The position numbers and the translations under genes are program-made. From contig NZ_OY781616.1 in assembly GCF_963677005.1 (NCBI RefSeq), positions 3,419,001 to 3,483,000 of the forward strand: 64,000 bases of DNA. The letters run 5' to 3'. The DNA is from Maridesulfovibrio sp. GTDB taxonomy: Bacteria; Desulfobacterota; Desulfovibrionia; Desulfovibrionales; Desulfovibrionaceae. The notes beneath the pieces were generated by a model. It saw nothing but the letters and a program-made list of their open reading frames with translations. It was not told the origin of the DNA and ran no database searches. Shown here in pieces: positions 20,785-31,839 of the stretch. Numbering within the stretch: the stretch's first letter is position 1; every line of letters starts with the position of its first letter.

Positions 20785-21357
20785 TTGAAGCGGAAAAACA
20801 TGATCATGGCAACAGCCGCTCTTACCGTACTGCTTGCTGCAGGCGCAGCCTATGCAAGCGGCGGGGAAGGGCATCACGAGATTCCCTGGGCAAACTTCGG
20901 ATGGCGTGTACTTAACTTGATTCTTGTTCTCGGTGTTCTCTACAAGTTTGCCGGTGATAAAATCGCCGGACTCTTCAAAGGACGCCAGGCAGGCATCAAA
21001 CAGGAGCTTAATGATCTGCAGGACCGTAAGGAAGCAGCAGAGAAGAAGCTTCGCGATGTGGAAGCAAGTATAGCCAATCTGGAGCAGGAAAAGGATTCTA
21101 TCCTTTCAGAAGCCAGGACTCAGGGCGAGGCCATGAAGGCAGCGATTATCCAGAAGGCAGAGCAGACTGCTGAGCAGATCAAGGCACAGGCCAAGGTCTC
21201 CGCTGAGCAGGAAGTCAACGTTGCCCTCGACGAAATGCGTGCAGAAATGGCTGATAAAGTCATCGAAGCCGCTGAGAAGATCGTCAAGAGCAAACTGACC
21301 AAGGCTCAGCATGAGAATCTTGTGGATGAATACTTAACAAAGGTGGTGCTCAATTGA
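20785..21357 (+). CDS. atpF: ATP synthase F0 subunit b
   Basis: The 190-residue subunit has an N-terminal hydrophobic segment ~8-24, a membrane helix ~38-55 (WRVLNLILVLGVLYKFAG) and a long alpha-helical arm to the C-terminus. The start is TTG 20785, seven bases after AGGGGGG; an ATG at 20800 is too far from that site. The first hydrophobic segment ending AAYASGG looks like a cleavable signal peptide, as in some delta-group b subunits. It overlaps atpH by three bases. Confidence 0.93.
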   Translation: MKRKNMIMATAALTVLLAAGAAYASGGEGHHEIPWANFGWRVLNLILVLGVLYKFAGDKIAGLFKGRQAGIKQELNDLQDRKEAAEKKLRDVEASIANLEQEKDSILSEARTQGEAMKAAIIQKAEQTAEQIKAQAKVSAEQEVNVALDEMRAEMADKVIEAAEKIVKSKLTKAQHENLVDEYLTKVVLN

Positions 21358-21905
21358 CCGGGAACATAGTCTCACGCAGATACGCCAAGGCGTTGTTCTC
21401 TGTTGGCCAGAAGCAGGGAGAAAAAGACCTCGCGGCGTTTGGTAAGGCACTGTCCGAGTTGTCCCAGATCCTGGAAGATTCCCCGGAGGCCCTGAGGCTC
21501 TTCCAGAATCCTGTTTTCAGCGCGGACGAGAAAAAGGCCGTGCTTGAAAAGTTGCTTGAGAAGACCTCGGCAGGACCTGTGGTGAAAAACTTTTGCAGCC
21601 TTTTGGCCGACAAGGGACGTCTTCCGGTTATTCCCGCTATCGCAAGCGATTATGCAGGAATGCTGGACAAGGTCCAGGGTGTCGTCCGAGGCAAGCTTGT
21701 GACTGCGATCAAACTTGCCGTAAAGCGGCAGGGAGAGATTAAGGCGCGTCTTGAAGACCAGCTCGGGAGCAAGATTGAACTCGAGTTCGGTGTGGACAAG
21801 GACATCCTCGGCGGTGTCGTCCTCCAGGTCGGAGACAAAGTTCTTGACGCCAGCATTCGCGCACAGCTGCAAATGATGAAAGAACAGATTAAAAGGGGTG
21901 TATAG
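21354..21905 (+). CDS. atpH: ATP synthase F1 subunit delta
   Basis: The 183-residue stator subunit links F1 to the b/b' stalk. The N-terminal domain begins [13 protein letters not shown], and the C-terminal family signature is [35 protein letters not shown]. It starts with TTG 21354 inside the atpF stop, so translation is probably coupled. Confidence 0.95.
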   Translation: MTGNIVSRRYAKALFSVGQKQGEKDLAAFGKALSELSQILEDSPEALRLFQNPVFSADEKKAVLEKLLEKTSAGPVVKNFCSLLADKGRLPVIPAIASDYAGMLDKVQGVVRGKLVTAIKLAVKRQGEIKARLEDQLGSKIELEFGVDKDILGGVVLQVGDKVLDASIRAQLQMMKEQIKRGV

Positions 21906-21909
21906 GGCC

Positions 21910-23418
21910 ATGCAGATTAAAGCGGAAGAAATCAGCAAAATCATTGAAGATCAGATTCAAAATTATGAGTCTAAGGTCGAGATGAGCGAAACAGGTACCG
22001 TGCTCTACGTTGGTGACGGTATCGCTCGTGTTCATGGTGTTGAGAACGCAATGGCTATGGAACTCCTCGAGTTCCCCGGCGGCCTGATGGGCATGGTTCT
22101 CAACCTCGAAGAAGATAACGTCGGTGTCGCACTTCTCGGTGACGATACCGAACTTAAAGAAGGCGATCCGGTAAAACGTACCGGCAAGCTCTTCTCCGTT
22201 CCCGTCGGTCCCGCAGTTATGGGCCGCGTTGTTAACCCTCTTGGTCAGCCCATTGACGGTCTCGGACCCATTGAGGCTGAAGAAGAGCGTCCCGTTGAGC
22301 TCAAGGCTCCCGGTATCATCGCCCGTAAGTCCGTACATGAACCCATGTACACCGGTCTCAAGGCTATCGACGCCATGACCCCCATCGGACGCGGACAGCG
22401 CGAACTCGTTATCGGTGACCGTCAGGTTGGTAAGACCGCTATCTGCGTCGACGCCATCCTCGCTCAGAAAGACTCCGGCATCCACTGCTTCTACGTTGCT
22501 ATCGGTCAGAAAAAGGCTTCCGTTGCTCTGGTTGCCGACATTCTCCGCAAGCACGGTGCAATGGAATACACCACCATCATCTCCGCCACCGCTTCCGAGC
22601 CCGCACCTCTGCAGTTCATCTCTGCATACACCGGTGCAACCATGGCGGAATACTATCGTGACGGCGGCAACCACGCCCTCATCGCATACGATGACCTTTC
22701 CAAACAGGCTGTTGCCTACAGACAGATGTCTCTGCTGCTCCGTCGTCCTCCGGGACGTGAAGCATACCCCGGTGACGTTTTCTACCTGCACTCACGCCTT
22801 CTTGAGCGTTCCTGCAAAGTAAACGATTCCCTGGGCGCAGGCTCTCTGACCGCACTGCCCATCATTGAAACCCAGGCCGGTGACGTATCCGCATACATCC
22901 CGACCAACGTTATCTCCATCACCGATGGTCAGGTTTACCTTGAGCCCAACCTCTTCAACTCCGGTATTCGTCCCGCGATCAACGTTGGTCTCTCCGTTTC
23001 CCGTGTTGGTGGTGCCGCTCAGATTAAAGCCATGAAGCAGGTTGCCGGTACTCTGCGTCTTGACCTCGCTCAGTATCGCGAACTGGCCGCTTTCGCAGCT
23101 TTCGGTTCCGACCTCGATAAGGCCACCCAGCAGAAGCTGAACCGCGGTGCCCGCATGGTTGAGCTTCTCAAGCAGCCTCAGTACAAGCCCATGAACGTTA
23201 TGCAGCAGGTTATCTCCCTGTACGCCGGAACCCGCGGCTACATGGACGAAGTTCCTGTTACTGCAGTTCGTAAGTTCGAAGATGATCTTCAGGAATTCAT
23301 CGCGAATGCCAAGCCTGAAATTCTGGAAGGAATCAAGGCCAAAGGCGCTCTTGATGCAGATCTCGAAGGACAGCTGAAGGCCGCTCTCGAAGAGTTCAAA
23401 AAAGGTTTCACAGCTTAA
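21910..23418 (+). CDS. atpA: ATP synthase F1 subunit alpha
   Basis: The 502-residue non-catalytic nucleotide-binding subunit has the P-loop GDRQVGKTA near 169-177, the family signature [17 protein letters not shown] near 361-377, and normal length. ATG 21910 follows a TATAGGG site; an upstream frame start at 21898 adds four residues unlikely to be translated. Codon use is strongly biased to C-ending codons, in keeping with high expression. Confidence 0.97.
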   Translation: MQIKAEEISKIIEDQIQNYESKVEMSETGTVLYVGDGIARVHGVENAMAMELLEFPGGLMGMVLNLEEDNVGVALLGDDTELKEGDPVKRTGKLFSVPVGPAVMGRVVNPLGQPIDGLGPIEAEEERPVELKAPGIIARKSVHEPMYTGLKAIDAMTPIGRGQRELVIGDRQVGKTAICVDAILAQKDSGIHCFYVAIGQKKASVALVADILRKHGAMEYTTIISATASEPAPLQFISAYTGATMAEYYRDGGNHALIAYDDLSKQAVAYRQMSLLLRRPPGREAYPGDVFYLHSRLLERSCKVNDSLGAGSLTALPIIETQAGDVSAYIPTNVISITDGQVYLEPNLFNSGIRPAINVGLSVSRVGGAAQIKAMKQVAGTLRLDLAQYRELAAFAAFGSDLDKATQQKLNRGARMVELLKQPQYKPMNVMQQVISLYAGTRGYMDEVPVTAVRKFEDDLQEFIANAKPEILEGIKAKGALDADLEGQLKAALEEFKKGFTA

Positions 23419-23433
23419 TCCGGGGAGGTACTG

Positions 23434-24309
23434 ATGGCTTCTCTTAGGGATGTCCAGAATCAGATAGTCAGTATTAAAAAGACTAAGCAGATCACCAAAG
23501 CCATGAACATGGTCGCATCCGCGAAACTTCGCGGTGCACAGGGTCGTATCGAAAGGTTCCGCCCCTATGCCGACAAGTTCTATGAAATGCTTGGTGACCT
23601 TGCAGCGGGTGCCGACTCCAGTGTCCATCCTCTGCTTGAAGTCCACGAAGAGATCAAGACCGTAGGCATCGTGCTTACTACTTCTGATCGCGGACTTTGC
23701 GGCAGCTTCAATACTAACATGATAAATAAGGCCCTTAAACTGGCCGCGGAAAAACAGGCCGAAGGTAAGACCGTCAAGTTCTACTGCGTCGGTAAGAAAG
23801 GTCGCGACGCTGTCAAGAAAAGCGAATACGAAATAGTTGAATCCTATGCGGATGATATGAGTTCGTTCGACTTTACCCTTGCCAGTTCCGTCGGTAACAA
23901 AATTATCGACGCCTACCTTGCTGAAGAACTGGACGAGGTTTATCTCATCTTCGGAAAATTCGTAAGTGTCGGCATACAGGAAGCCACTTCCATGGCTCTT
24001 CTGCCCATCTCTTCTGAAGAGCAGGAAGGCGAGGAATCCGGATCTTCCGCCGAATACATCTACGAACCTTCCGTTGAAGGTCTTCTCGCAGAGCTTCTGC
24101 CCCGTTTTGTAAATGTTCAGGTTTATCGCGGACTGCTGGATACGTCCTGCAGTGAACATGCCGCTCGTATGACTGCGATGGATAACGCATCGCGCGCATG
24201 TGACGACATGACCGAAACTCTGACCTTACTTTACAACAAGACCAGGCAGGCAGCTATTACTTCGGATCTTATGGACATTGTCGGCGGCGCTGAAGCGCTG
24301 AAAGGATAA
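23434..24309 (+). CDS. atpG: ATP synthase F1 subunit gamma
   Basis: The 291-residue central-shaft subunit has the long N-terminal helix (ASLRDVQNQIVSIKKTKQITKAMNMVASAKL), the Rossmann-like core with LTTSDRGLCGSFN near 86-98, and the C-terminal helix with MTAMDNASRACDDM. ATG follows GGGGAGG. It is 15 bases from atpA. Confidence 0.97.
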   Translation: MASLRDVQNQIVSIKKTKQITKAMNMVASAKLRGAQGRIERFRPYADKFYEMLGDLAAGADSSVHPLLEVHEEIKTVGIVLTTSDRGLCGSFNTNMINKALKLAAEKQAEGKTVKFYCVGKKGRDAVKKSEYEIVESYADDMSSFDFTLASSVGNKIIDAYLAEELDEVYLIFGKFVSVGIQEATSMALLPISSEEQEGEESGSSAEYIYEPSVEGLLAELLPRFVNVQVYRGLLDTSCSEHAARMTAMDNASRACDDMTETLTLLYNKTRQAAITSDLMDIVGGAEALKG

Positions 24310-24314
24310 TATAG

Positions 24315-25730
<1,416 letters not shown>

Positions 25731-25744
25731 CATAGGACGCGATT

Positions 25745-26173
25745 ATGGCTAGTAAGCTCCTTTTGGAAATCGTTACTCCTGATCGCAAGGTCCTTTCTCA
25801 GGAAGTCGACTATGTCGGCGCCCCGGGAATTGAGGGTGAGTTTGGTATTATGGCCAACCATATACCCTTTCTTTCGGCTCTTGGCGTAGGCAACCTCTAT
25901 TTTAAAGACGGTGCCAAAACTCACTATATCTTTGTTTCCGGCGGCTTCGCCGAAGTAGGAAACAATAAAGTGACCATCCTCGCCGAAGTTGCTGAAAAGG
26001 CCGTTGAGATCGACATCGCTCGGGCTCAGAAAGCTCAGGAAAAAGCGAAGGCTCGTTTGGCTAAAGCACAGGACCGCATTGAAGCCGCACGTGCGCAGGC
26101 AGCTCTCCAGAGAGCAATTGCCCGCCTCAGCTGTAAAGATGCAGCCCAGAAGGCCGGGACTACCACTCACTAG
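25745..26173 (+). CDS. atpC: ATP synthase F1 subunit epsilon
   Basis: The 142-residue subunit has the N-terminal beta-sandwich ([29 protein letters not shown]), which contacts the rotor, and a C-terminal helical hairpin rich in Ala, Lys and Arg that can inhibit ATP hydrolysis. ATG follows AGGACGCGATT. It closes the operon and is followed by a strong terminator. Confidence 0.96.
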   Translation: MASKLLLEIVTPDRKVLSQEVDYVGAPGIEGEFGIMANHIPFLSALGVGNLYFKDGAKTHYIFVSGGFAEVGNNKVTILAEVAEKAVEIDIARAQKAQEKAKARLAKAQDRIEAARAQAALQRAIARLSCKDAAQKAGTTTH

Positions 26174-26209
26174 AGCTTAGTTTCAGCCTTAAAGCCCCAT
26201 GGCTGTCAG

Positions 26210-26246
26210 GGAGCAGACTGTTTAAAACAGTCTGCTCCTTTTTTAT
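26210..26246 (+). terminator. Rho-independent terminator of the atp operon
   Basis: GGAGCAGACTG pairs perfectly with CAGTCTGCTCC across a 7-base loop, followed by TTTTTTAT. It lies 36 bases past the atpC stop. Confidence 0.92.
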
Positions 26247-26693
26247 GTGGCTATTGCCTTAGCCCAGCAACTTTCTTGATTTAAGTGACGATTTTCATTG
26301 CGGTAGCCTTAAATTACGAGGGGTTCCAAATGGGATTATCACCTTTGGCTGCCAGCGGCGAAATCTGTTTGTCAAAAGCGCAAAGCGCATAAAATCTAGT
26401 TCCTGAAATTAATTTTTGCGGGGTAAAAAAGAGTCATATTTATTATACTCATGAATTTAAGCTGTTTTACACCTACACCCTTATTTGTTCCTTCTATGCT
26501 CTTATGAATGCACGCGATAAAGATTTCTCAATGATCATTGATGACTTGATTGAGAGATTTTCAATTTGTGAAAATTATGCTTATCTCATTGAAAAAACGG
26601 TGAAAATAAATATATATTTTTGCTCATACGCATTTACTCAGAGCGTCCAAACTGTTACTTAGTGCCAAGCAATTAACTTGGAGATTTTTAGAT
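26247..26693. other. AT-rich gap with one repeat copy, no clear gene
   Basis: Beyond the repeat at 26320-26390 this stretch is AT-rich. A 52-codon frame at 26504-26662 has no ribosome-binding site and no recognisable similarity, so I do not call it. The glmU promoter is presumably here but I cannot place it. Confidence 0.4.
26320..26390 (-). repeat. Dispersed intergenic hairpin repeat, copy 3 (degenerate)
   Basis: Read on the minus strand it has GCGCTTTGCGCTTTTGA, then GATTTCGCCGCTGGC, then CCAAAGGTGATAATCCCATTTGG (26326-26348), the same order as copies 1, 2 and 4. The inner stem carries mismatches, so this copy looks decayed. Confidence 0.65.
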
Positions 26694-28076
26694 ATGGGAA
26701 ATTCTTTTGCCTGTGCCCTGGTGCTGGCCGGAGGTAAAGGCACACGCATGCATTCTGACAAGCCCAAGGTCTTGAAGACCCTGCTTGGTGAGTCCATGCT
26801 TTTTTACGTATATGAGGCTTTGCGTCCATCGCTTGGAGAAGACATTTTTACGATTGTCGGGTTCGGAGCAGATTCTGTAGAGACCGCTTTCCCTGACATG
26901 AAGGACCGCTTTGTACTCCAGTCCGAGCAGCTTGGAACCGGGCATGCCCTGCAGGTCGGCTGGGACAGGGTCAAGTCGAGCGGGTGTGAGTTCTGCCTGG
27001 TGATCAATGGAGATACTCCGCTGATAGGAGAGAGGGACATTGCACGTTTTCTTGATGCCTTAAAAAACGATCCCGCGGACGTTTCTTTCGTCACTATAAC
27101 TCCTAACGCGGAGAACCAGTTCGGACGTGTACTGCGCGATGCTGAAGGGCGGGTAACTGCGATTGTTGAAGTGAAAGATTACAACGAATCCGTCCACGGG
27201 CCCTCCACGGGCGAGGTCAATGCCGGAATCTATTGTTTCAGGGTGAGTGCAGTGGACCGGCTGCTCTGGAATCTGACCAACGAGAATAAAGGCGGCGAGT
27301 ATTATATTACCGACCTTGTCGATCTTGCCGTGGCGGGCGGAATGAAAGTCTCTGCTGTTAATTGCGGTGATTCAGGTGATCTGATGGGCATAAACAGTCC
27401 TCTTGAACTTGCCATGGCTGAATCCTCCCTGCGTGAGCGGACGGCACTGAGTCTCCTTGAATCCGGTGTGACTCTGCATAGCTGGGAGTCGGTTGTTGTC
27501 GGTCCGGGAGTGAAAATCGAACCCGGGGTTGAGATAACCGGCCCTTGTGAAATTTACGGAAAAACTGTAATCCGCCGTGGGGCTGTTATCGAGTCGCATG
27601 TGCGCATTACGGACTCCTGTGTATCTGAAGGTGCGATTATAAAGGCGTACAGTCATCTGCAGGAGGCGGAAGTCGGGCAGGACTGCATGGTCGGTCCTTA
27701 CGGAAGACTCCGCCCCGGAGCGGTAATGAAAGCCGGCTCCAGAGTAGGTAATTTTGTCGAAATGAAGAAAGCCGTGCTCGGTGAAGGAGCCAAGGCCAGT
27801 CACCTGACCTATCTTGGAGACAGTGAGATAGGCGCGGGAACAAACATCGGAGCCGGCACCATCACCTGCAACTATGATGGAATAAACAAGCACAAGACAG
27901 TCATCGGTGAAGGAGCATTCATAGGCAGCAATACCGCGCTGGTCGCCCCGGTGACCGTAGGGCGAGGCGCGCTGATAGCTGCCGGTTCGACCATCACCAA
28001 AAATGTTAAAGACGGAGACCTGGGCGTAGCAAGAAGCAGGCAGGTCAACATTTCCCGGACTTCCAAGAAGTCTTGA
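26694..28076 (+). CDS. glmU: Bifunctional UDP-N-acetylglucosamine pyrophosphorylase / glucosamine-1-phosphate acetyltransferase
   Basis: The 460-residue enzyme makes UDP-GlcNAc, the precursor of peptidoglycan and lipopolysaccharide. The uridylyltransferase domain (~5-230) begins VLAGGKGTRMHSDKPKVL. The left-handed beta-helix acetyltransferase domain (~250-455) shows hexapeptide repeats and TNIGAGTITCNYDGINKHKT, which contains the acetyl-CoA site. ATG follows TTGGAG. Two cell-division genes, zapB and zapA, follow. Confidence 0.97.
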   Translation: MGNSFACALVLAGGKGTRMHSDKPKVLKTLLGESMLFYVYEALRPSLGEDIFTIVGFGADSVETAFPDMKDRFVLQSEQLGTGHALQVGWDRVKSSGCEFCLVINGDTPLIGERDIARFLDALKNDPADVSFVTITPNAENQFGRVLRDAEGRVTAIVEVKDYNESVHGPSTGEVNAGIYCFRVSAVDRLLWNLTNENKGGEYYITDLVDLAVAGGMKVSAVNCGDSGDLMGINSPLELAMAESSLRERTALSLLESGVTLHSWESVVVGPGVKIEPGVEITGPCEIYGKTVIRRGAVIESHVRITDSCVSEGAIIKAYSHLQEAEVGQDCMVGPYGRLRPGAVMKAGSRVGNFVEMKKAVLGEGAKASHLTYLGDSEIGAGTNIGAGTITCNYDGINKHKTVIGEGAFIGSNTALVAPVTVGRGALIAAGSTITKNVKDGDLGVARSRQVNISRTSKKS

Positions 28077-28107
28077 TTTTGTAATGAGAAGGTATTAGGT
28101 TAAAAAC

Positions 28108-28284
28108 ATGGAAATTATCGCTCAATTGGAAGAACGTTTCGAGAAGATGCTGCAGAAAATAAAACAGCTCGAAGAGGAAAATGCATTTCTCCTTGAAGAA
28201 CTGGAGCAGGAGAAGCAACGCAAGGATGAAGTCCGCGGTCGTATAGAGGTGCTTCTGAACAAGGTTGAAGGAACGCTCGATTAA
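28108..28284 (+). CDS. zapB: ZapB-like cell division coiled-coil protein
   Basis: This 58-residue protein is almost entirely one coiled coil (IIAQLEERFEKMLQKIKQLEEENAFLLEELEQEKQ). Size, heptad pattern and position directly before zapA match ZapB, which helps organise the Z-ring with ZapA. It starts at ATG 28108, 31 bases after glmU. Confidence 0.8.
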   Translation: MEIIAQLEERFEKMLQKIKQLEEENAFLLEELEQEKQRKDEVRGRIEVLLNKVEGTLD

Positions 28285-28363
28285 GTTTTAAACGGCTGAT
28301 TCCCTGTAAGAAACGGGGAAGGGCTTTGTACGAAATTATACAGGAAATGGTAGTCAGACCGAC

Positions 28364-28612
28364 ATGCCCCGTTATACTCTGCCCGTTCTCGGACTTGAGA
28401 TTTCATTCAAGACCGATGCGGATAAAGAACGAATAGAAGCCGCGAAAGATGTGCTCGAAGAGAGGTACAGCGAACTCGCACGGGGTGGCAGGGATGTGAG
28501 CAAGGAGAAGCTGCTTACATGTCTGGCCCTTAGTCTGGCCGATGACTATCTGGAACACAGTCGCAAACTCGAAACAATGGAAGAGAAAATTAACGCGCTG
28601 TTAGAGAAGTGA
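28364..28612 (+). CDS. zapA: Cell division protein ZapA
   Basis: The 82-residue protein fits ZapA, which bundles FtsZ filaments. The N-terminal strand region (YTLPVLGLEISFKTDADKERIEAAKDVLEERYSEL) is followed by the long dimerisation helix (LLTCLALSLADDYLEHSRKLETMEEKINALLEK). It lies between zapB and the 6S RNA gene, the neighbourhood in which 6S RNA is found in many proteobacteria. Confidence 0.9.
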   Translation: MPRYTLPVLGLEISFKTDADKERIEAAKDVLEERYSELARGGRDVSKEKLLTCLALSLADDYLEHSRKLETMEEKINALLEK

Positions 28613-28641
28613 TAAGCGGTGCATTGCGCCAATTTTTAAGA

Positions 28642-28647
28642 TATACT
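28642..28647 (+). promoter_or_regulatory. -10 box of the 6S RNA gene
   Basis: TATACT lies just upstream of the predicted 5' end of 6S RNA. No good -35 is seen at standard spacing. Confidence 0.45.
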
Positions 28648-28649
28648 GA

Positions 28650-28832
28650 ATTTCCCTGGGGAGTGCGTGATTGCCCTATGGCTTTTGAACCAATATAAAA
28701 AGTAAGGGAGCAAGCATCGCCGGAGTGGTGTGCAGGCCCGGTCAGACCGGGAAGCCTGAAACTTCGGGGGCAGCGCCCACCTGTTAGACTAGGTTCTAAC
28801 AAATAAGGCAACACGGCATCTCCGGGGTTCCC
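28650..28832 (+). ncRNA. ssrS: 6S RNA
   Basis: This 183-base segment downstream of zapA has the organisation of 6S RNA, which mimics an open promoter and sequesters sigma-70 RNA polymerase in stationary phase. The 5' end (ATTTCCCTGGGGA) pairs with the 3' end (TCTCCGGGG) as the terminal stem. Inside, GGTGTGCAGGCCCGGTC, GACCGGGAAGCCTGAAAC and a stem of CTGTTAGA/TCTAACA type match the order of elements I know from the E. coli molecule, including the closing GGCATCTC segment. TATACT at 28642-28647 fits a -10 box, so the 5' end is set near 28650; ends are accurate to a few bases. Confidence 0.9.
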
Positions 28833-29033
28833 CGGCGGGACCCAGAACTGCGCTAAATTCTGGTGAAATGTAATTATCTTTCTGATCCCGCCTGTCTTTT
28901 CAGCTATCCTCTCCTTCAGCCTCGTCTGTTCTCTGTTCCTCATTTGGAAGATTCATGTAATCTTTTCCGATTGATAGAGTCGGCAATGATTAATCAGGTC
29001 CTGGGCGGCCTGTTACTATAAAAGGAGAATGGC

Positions 29034-30590
29034 ATGTTTGGGGATTTTTTTCTGATTTTATTTGGAATGGCCCTGGGTGCCGCAGGCGGTTATGCCCTGC
29101 ACCGGTATGTTAATTCCAAACGCCTAGCCGATTCGCAAGGGCTTGCTGACAGAATAGTTCAGGAAGCCCGCAAGGAAGCTGAAGCCATGAAGAAGGAAAT
29201 AAGGCTTCAGGCGCAGGATGAAGTATACGGCCTCAAGAAAGAACAGGAAAACGAGTACAAAGAAATGGAGCGCACCCTCAAAAGGCAGGAAGAGCGTCTC
29301 CAGGAAAAAGAAGAGCGTCTTGAGCAGAAGCTTGAAAAAGTTGCCAACAAGGAATCCGAAGTTGTTGCTCTTGAAAAGCGCATGATCAAGCAGGAAAAGA
29401 AACTTGAAACCCTGCGTGAAGAGCTTGAAAAACGCAAGGATGATCATGAACGCAAGCTGCAGGAAGTCTCCGGGCTGACTGCGGAAGAAGCTCGTGAAAA
29501 GCTCATGACCGAAATCGAGAGCAGAACCCGCCACGAAGCCGCCAAGATGGTCCGCGCAATCGAGGTGGAGGCCAAGGAAGAAGGTTCCCGCAAGGCCCGC
29601 AAGATTCTGGCTCTTGCCATCCAGCGCTATTCCGGCGATTACGTCAACGAGCAGACCGTGACAGCCGTCACACTGCCTTCCGAAGACATGAAAGGACGCA
29701 TCATCGGACGCGAAGGCCGCAATATTCGCGCCCTGGAAGCTGCCACCGGTGTTGACCTCATTATAGACGACACTCCGGAAACAGTCGTTCTGTCCGCGTA
29801 CAGTCCGCTCAGGCGTGAAGTTGCCAAGCAGGCTCTTGAGCGCTTGATCCATGACGGACGTATCCATCCGGCCCGCATTGAGGACATTGTCAGCAAGGTT
29901 GAGCAGGAAATGGACGTCAAGCTGCGCGAAATCGGTGAACAGGCCACTTTCGATGTAGGTGTCCATGGTATTCATCCCGAGATAGTAAAACTTCTCGGAC
30001 AGCTGCAGTACAGGACCAGCTTTTCGCAGAACGTGCTGCAGCATTCACTGGAAGTCGCTTTCCTTTGCGGAATTATGGCCGCGGAGCTGGGTATGGATGA
30101 AAAGATCGCCAAGCGCGCCGGACTGTTGCACGATATCGGCAAGGCCGTAGACCATGAAGTCGAAGGTCCCCATGCCGTAATCGGTGCCGATCTGGCCAAG
30201 AAGCACGGCGAATCCAAGGAAATCATCCACGCTATTCAGGCCCACCACGAAGATGTTCCTCCCAAATCCGTTCTGGCAACACTTGTTCAGGCTGCCGACT
30301 CCCTTTCCGGAGCGCGTCCCGGTGCCAGAAAGGAACTGCTGGAGAACTACGTAAAGCGTCTTGAAGAGCTCGAAAACGTGGCTACCGGTTTTGACGGCGT
30401 TTCCAAGGCATACGCAATTCAGGCCGGTCGCGAAATCAGGGTCATGGTAGATGCGGACAGGGTTTCCGATGATAATACCCATATGCTCTGTAAGGACATC
30501 GCCACCAAGATTGAAAACAATATGACCTATCCCGGTCAGATCCGTGTAACCGTTATCCGCGAACGTCGTTCCGTCGGTTATGCAAAATAA
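29034..30590 (+). CDS. rny: Ribonuclease Y
   Basis: The 518-residue endoribonuclease starts mRNA decay at the membrane. An N-terminal membrane helix (~3-22) is followed by a long charged coiled coil (~35-165), a KH domain (GRIIGREGRNIRALEAATGVDLIIDD near 222-247) and an HD domain with LLHDIGKAVDHE near 364-375. ATG follows AAAGGAG. Length is normal for the family. It sits 200 bases past the 6S RNA gene. Confidence 0.96.
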   Translation: MFGDFFLILFGMALGAAGGYALHRYVNSKRLADSQGLADRIVQEARKEAEAMKKEIRLQAQDEVYGLKKEQENEYKEMERTLKRQEERLQEKEERLEQKLEKVANKESEVVALEKRMIKQEKKLETLREELEKRKDDHERKLQEVSGLTAEEAREKLMTEIESRTRHEAAKMVRAIEVEAKEEGSRKARKILALAIQRYSGDYVNEQTVTAVTLPSEDMKGRIIGREGRNIRALEAATGVDLIIDDTPETVVLSAYSPLRREVAKQALERLIHDGRIHPARIEDIVSKVEQEMDVKLREIGEQATFDVGVHGIHPEIVKLLGQLQYRTSFSQNVLQHSLEVAFLCGIMAAELGMDEKIAKRAGLLHDIGKAVDHEVEGPHAVIGADLAKKHGESKEIIHAIQAHHEDVPPKSVLATLVQAADSLSGARPGARKELLENYVKRLEELENVATGFDGVSKAYAIQAGREIRVMVDADRVSDDNTHMLCKDIATKIENNMTYPGQIRVTVIRERRSVGYAK

Positions 30591-30603
30591 ATAGTCTGTA
30601 TTG

Positions 30604-30633
30604 CGGCCCGGGGGACCGCCTCCGGGCCGTTCC
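30604..30633 (+). terminator. Possible terminator of rny
   Basis: CGGCCCGG pairs with CCGGGCCG across a 10-base loop, 14 bases past the rny stop. The following tract (TTCCCC) is T-poor, so termination may be weak. Confidence 0.4.
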
Positions 30634-30983
30634 CCTGCTGCCAGACTGCCGATAGAGGCCTGACTGCACTTCCCTTGCCGGAACCATGCAATCGAGCCTT
30701 TTTCAACAGGCTGGCATTTTTATGGAAGCACTTATTTATTTTTTGATGCTGATGATCTGATTTCGCCTCCGGCGGCCAAAGGGGATAATCCCCTTTGGAA
30801 ACCTTAATGGTTTAGTCTGTTGCTCTGAAAAAACGTGACTTATGATAGTGTTTGTGGGGCTTTGGCAATGACCGCTTTGATGCCTCAGATAGGTTTATCT
30901 GCCTCAGACGAGAAGCTTTAGTTCAAGCGTTATGAATACATGCGAACAGACCTGCCGTCGCAGACAATATCAGGGAGCAGTTG
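30634..30983. other. Gap with one repeat copy, no gene seen
   Basis: Apart from the repeat at 30742-30814 I find no open frame with a ribosome-binding site and no further hairpin in this stretch. Confidence 0.5.
30742..30814 (+). repeat. Dispersed intergenic hairpin repeat, copy 4
   Basis: GATTTCGCCTCCGGCGG is followed by the inverted repeat CCAAAGGGG/CCCCTTTGG at 30776-30798 and AAACCTTAATGGTTTA. The hairpin is identical to copy 1 over 23 bases. The left GCGC-rich segment is replaced by TGATGCTGATGA here. Confidence 0.75.
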
Positions 30984-31772
30984 ATGCGGATTCTCTTTCT
31001 GGGAGATATCGTGGGAAGACCCGGGCGCAAGGGAGTTGCCCTGCGCATTGGTGAACTGCGCCGTTCTTTGAAGCTTGATCTGGTGATTGCCAACGGTGAA
31101 AACGCATCACAGGGGATCGGCCTTTCCGCTAAAAATGCAGCTGATCTGCTAGGCTGCGGAATAGACGTGATTACTTCCGGCAACCATATCTGGAAGTATC
31201 AGAATCTGTACCCGCTGCTGAAAACCAGCGAGAGGATAGTGCGGCCCGCAAATGTCCCTGAAGATGCTCCGGGAAAGGGGTGGACTGTTTTCAGGGTTCG
31301 TGATGAAGTGCCGGTTGCAATCCTGAATATGCAGGGACGTACTTTCATGAATCCCGCGGAATGTCCGTTTCGCTGCACGGACAGGCTTCTTGAAGGGCTT
31401 GATCCGGATATAAAAATCGTGCTGCTGGATTTTCACGCCGAAGCAACTTCCGAGAAGCAGTGTTTTGGTCGCTATCTCGACGGCAGGGTAAGTGCAGTTT
31501 TCGGCACCCATACGCATGTGCAGACCAACGATGCCCGTATCTTTGAAAACGGCACCGGGTTTATTACCGATGCCGGAATGTGCGGGCCGGTCGATTCCTG
31601 TCTCGGATTGACGCCTAAGCCGGTCATTAAAAGATTTGTTTCCGGACTGCCCCAGAAATGGAAAGTGGCCGGCGGTCCGGTGGAGTTGCAGGGAGCGCTG
31701 CTGGAAGTGGACGAACACAGCGGCAGGACCGTAGCCATTGAAGCATGGAAATCAGGGCTGCTGGACGTGTGA
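30984..31772 (+). CDS. YmdB-family metallophosphoesterase
   Basis: The 262-residue protein matches the TIGR00282/YmdB calcineurin-like phosphoesterases, which hydrolyse 2',3'-cyclic nucleotides and, in Bacillus, affect RNA turnover and biofilm genes. Metal-binding motifs in order are LGDIVGRPGR, NGENAS, TSGNHIW, HAEATSEK and GTHTHVQT. ATG 30984 is six bases after GGGAG; the TTG just upstream is an unlikely start. Genes of this family often lie next to rny, as here (393 bases), which supports a role in RNA metabolism. Confidence 0.9.
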   Translation: MRILFLGDIVGRPGRKGVALRIGELRRSLKLDLVIANGENASQGIGLSAKNAADLLGCGIDVITSGNHIWKYQNLYPLLKTSERIVRPANVPEDAPGKGWTVFRVRDEVPVAILNMQGRTFMNPAECPFRCTDRLLEGLDPDIKIVLLDFHAEATSEKQCFGRYLDGRVSAVFGTHTHVQTNDARIFENGTGFITDAGMCGPVDSCLGLTPKPVIKRFVSGLPQKWKVAGGPVELQGALLEVDEHSGRTVAIEAWKSGLLDV

Positions 31773-31839
31773 TTCCACGATTTTTTCATTATTGAAATAA
31801 AGCCGATGCAGGCTAAAATAACATAAAGAGGTTTCAACC

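Noticed and set aside
26504..26662. 52-codon plus-strand frame before glmU
   Set aside because: No ribosome-binding site, AT-driven composition and no recognisable similarity. The peptide could be real, but nothing beyond an open frame supports it.
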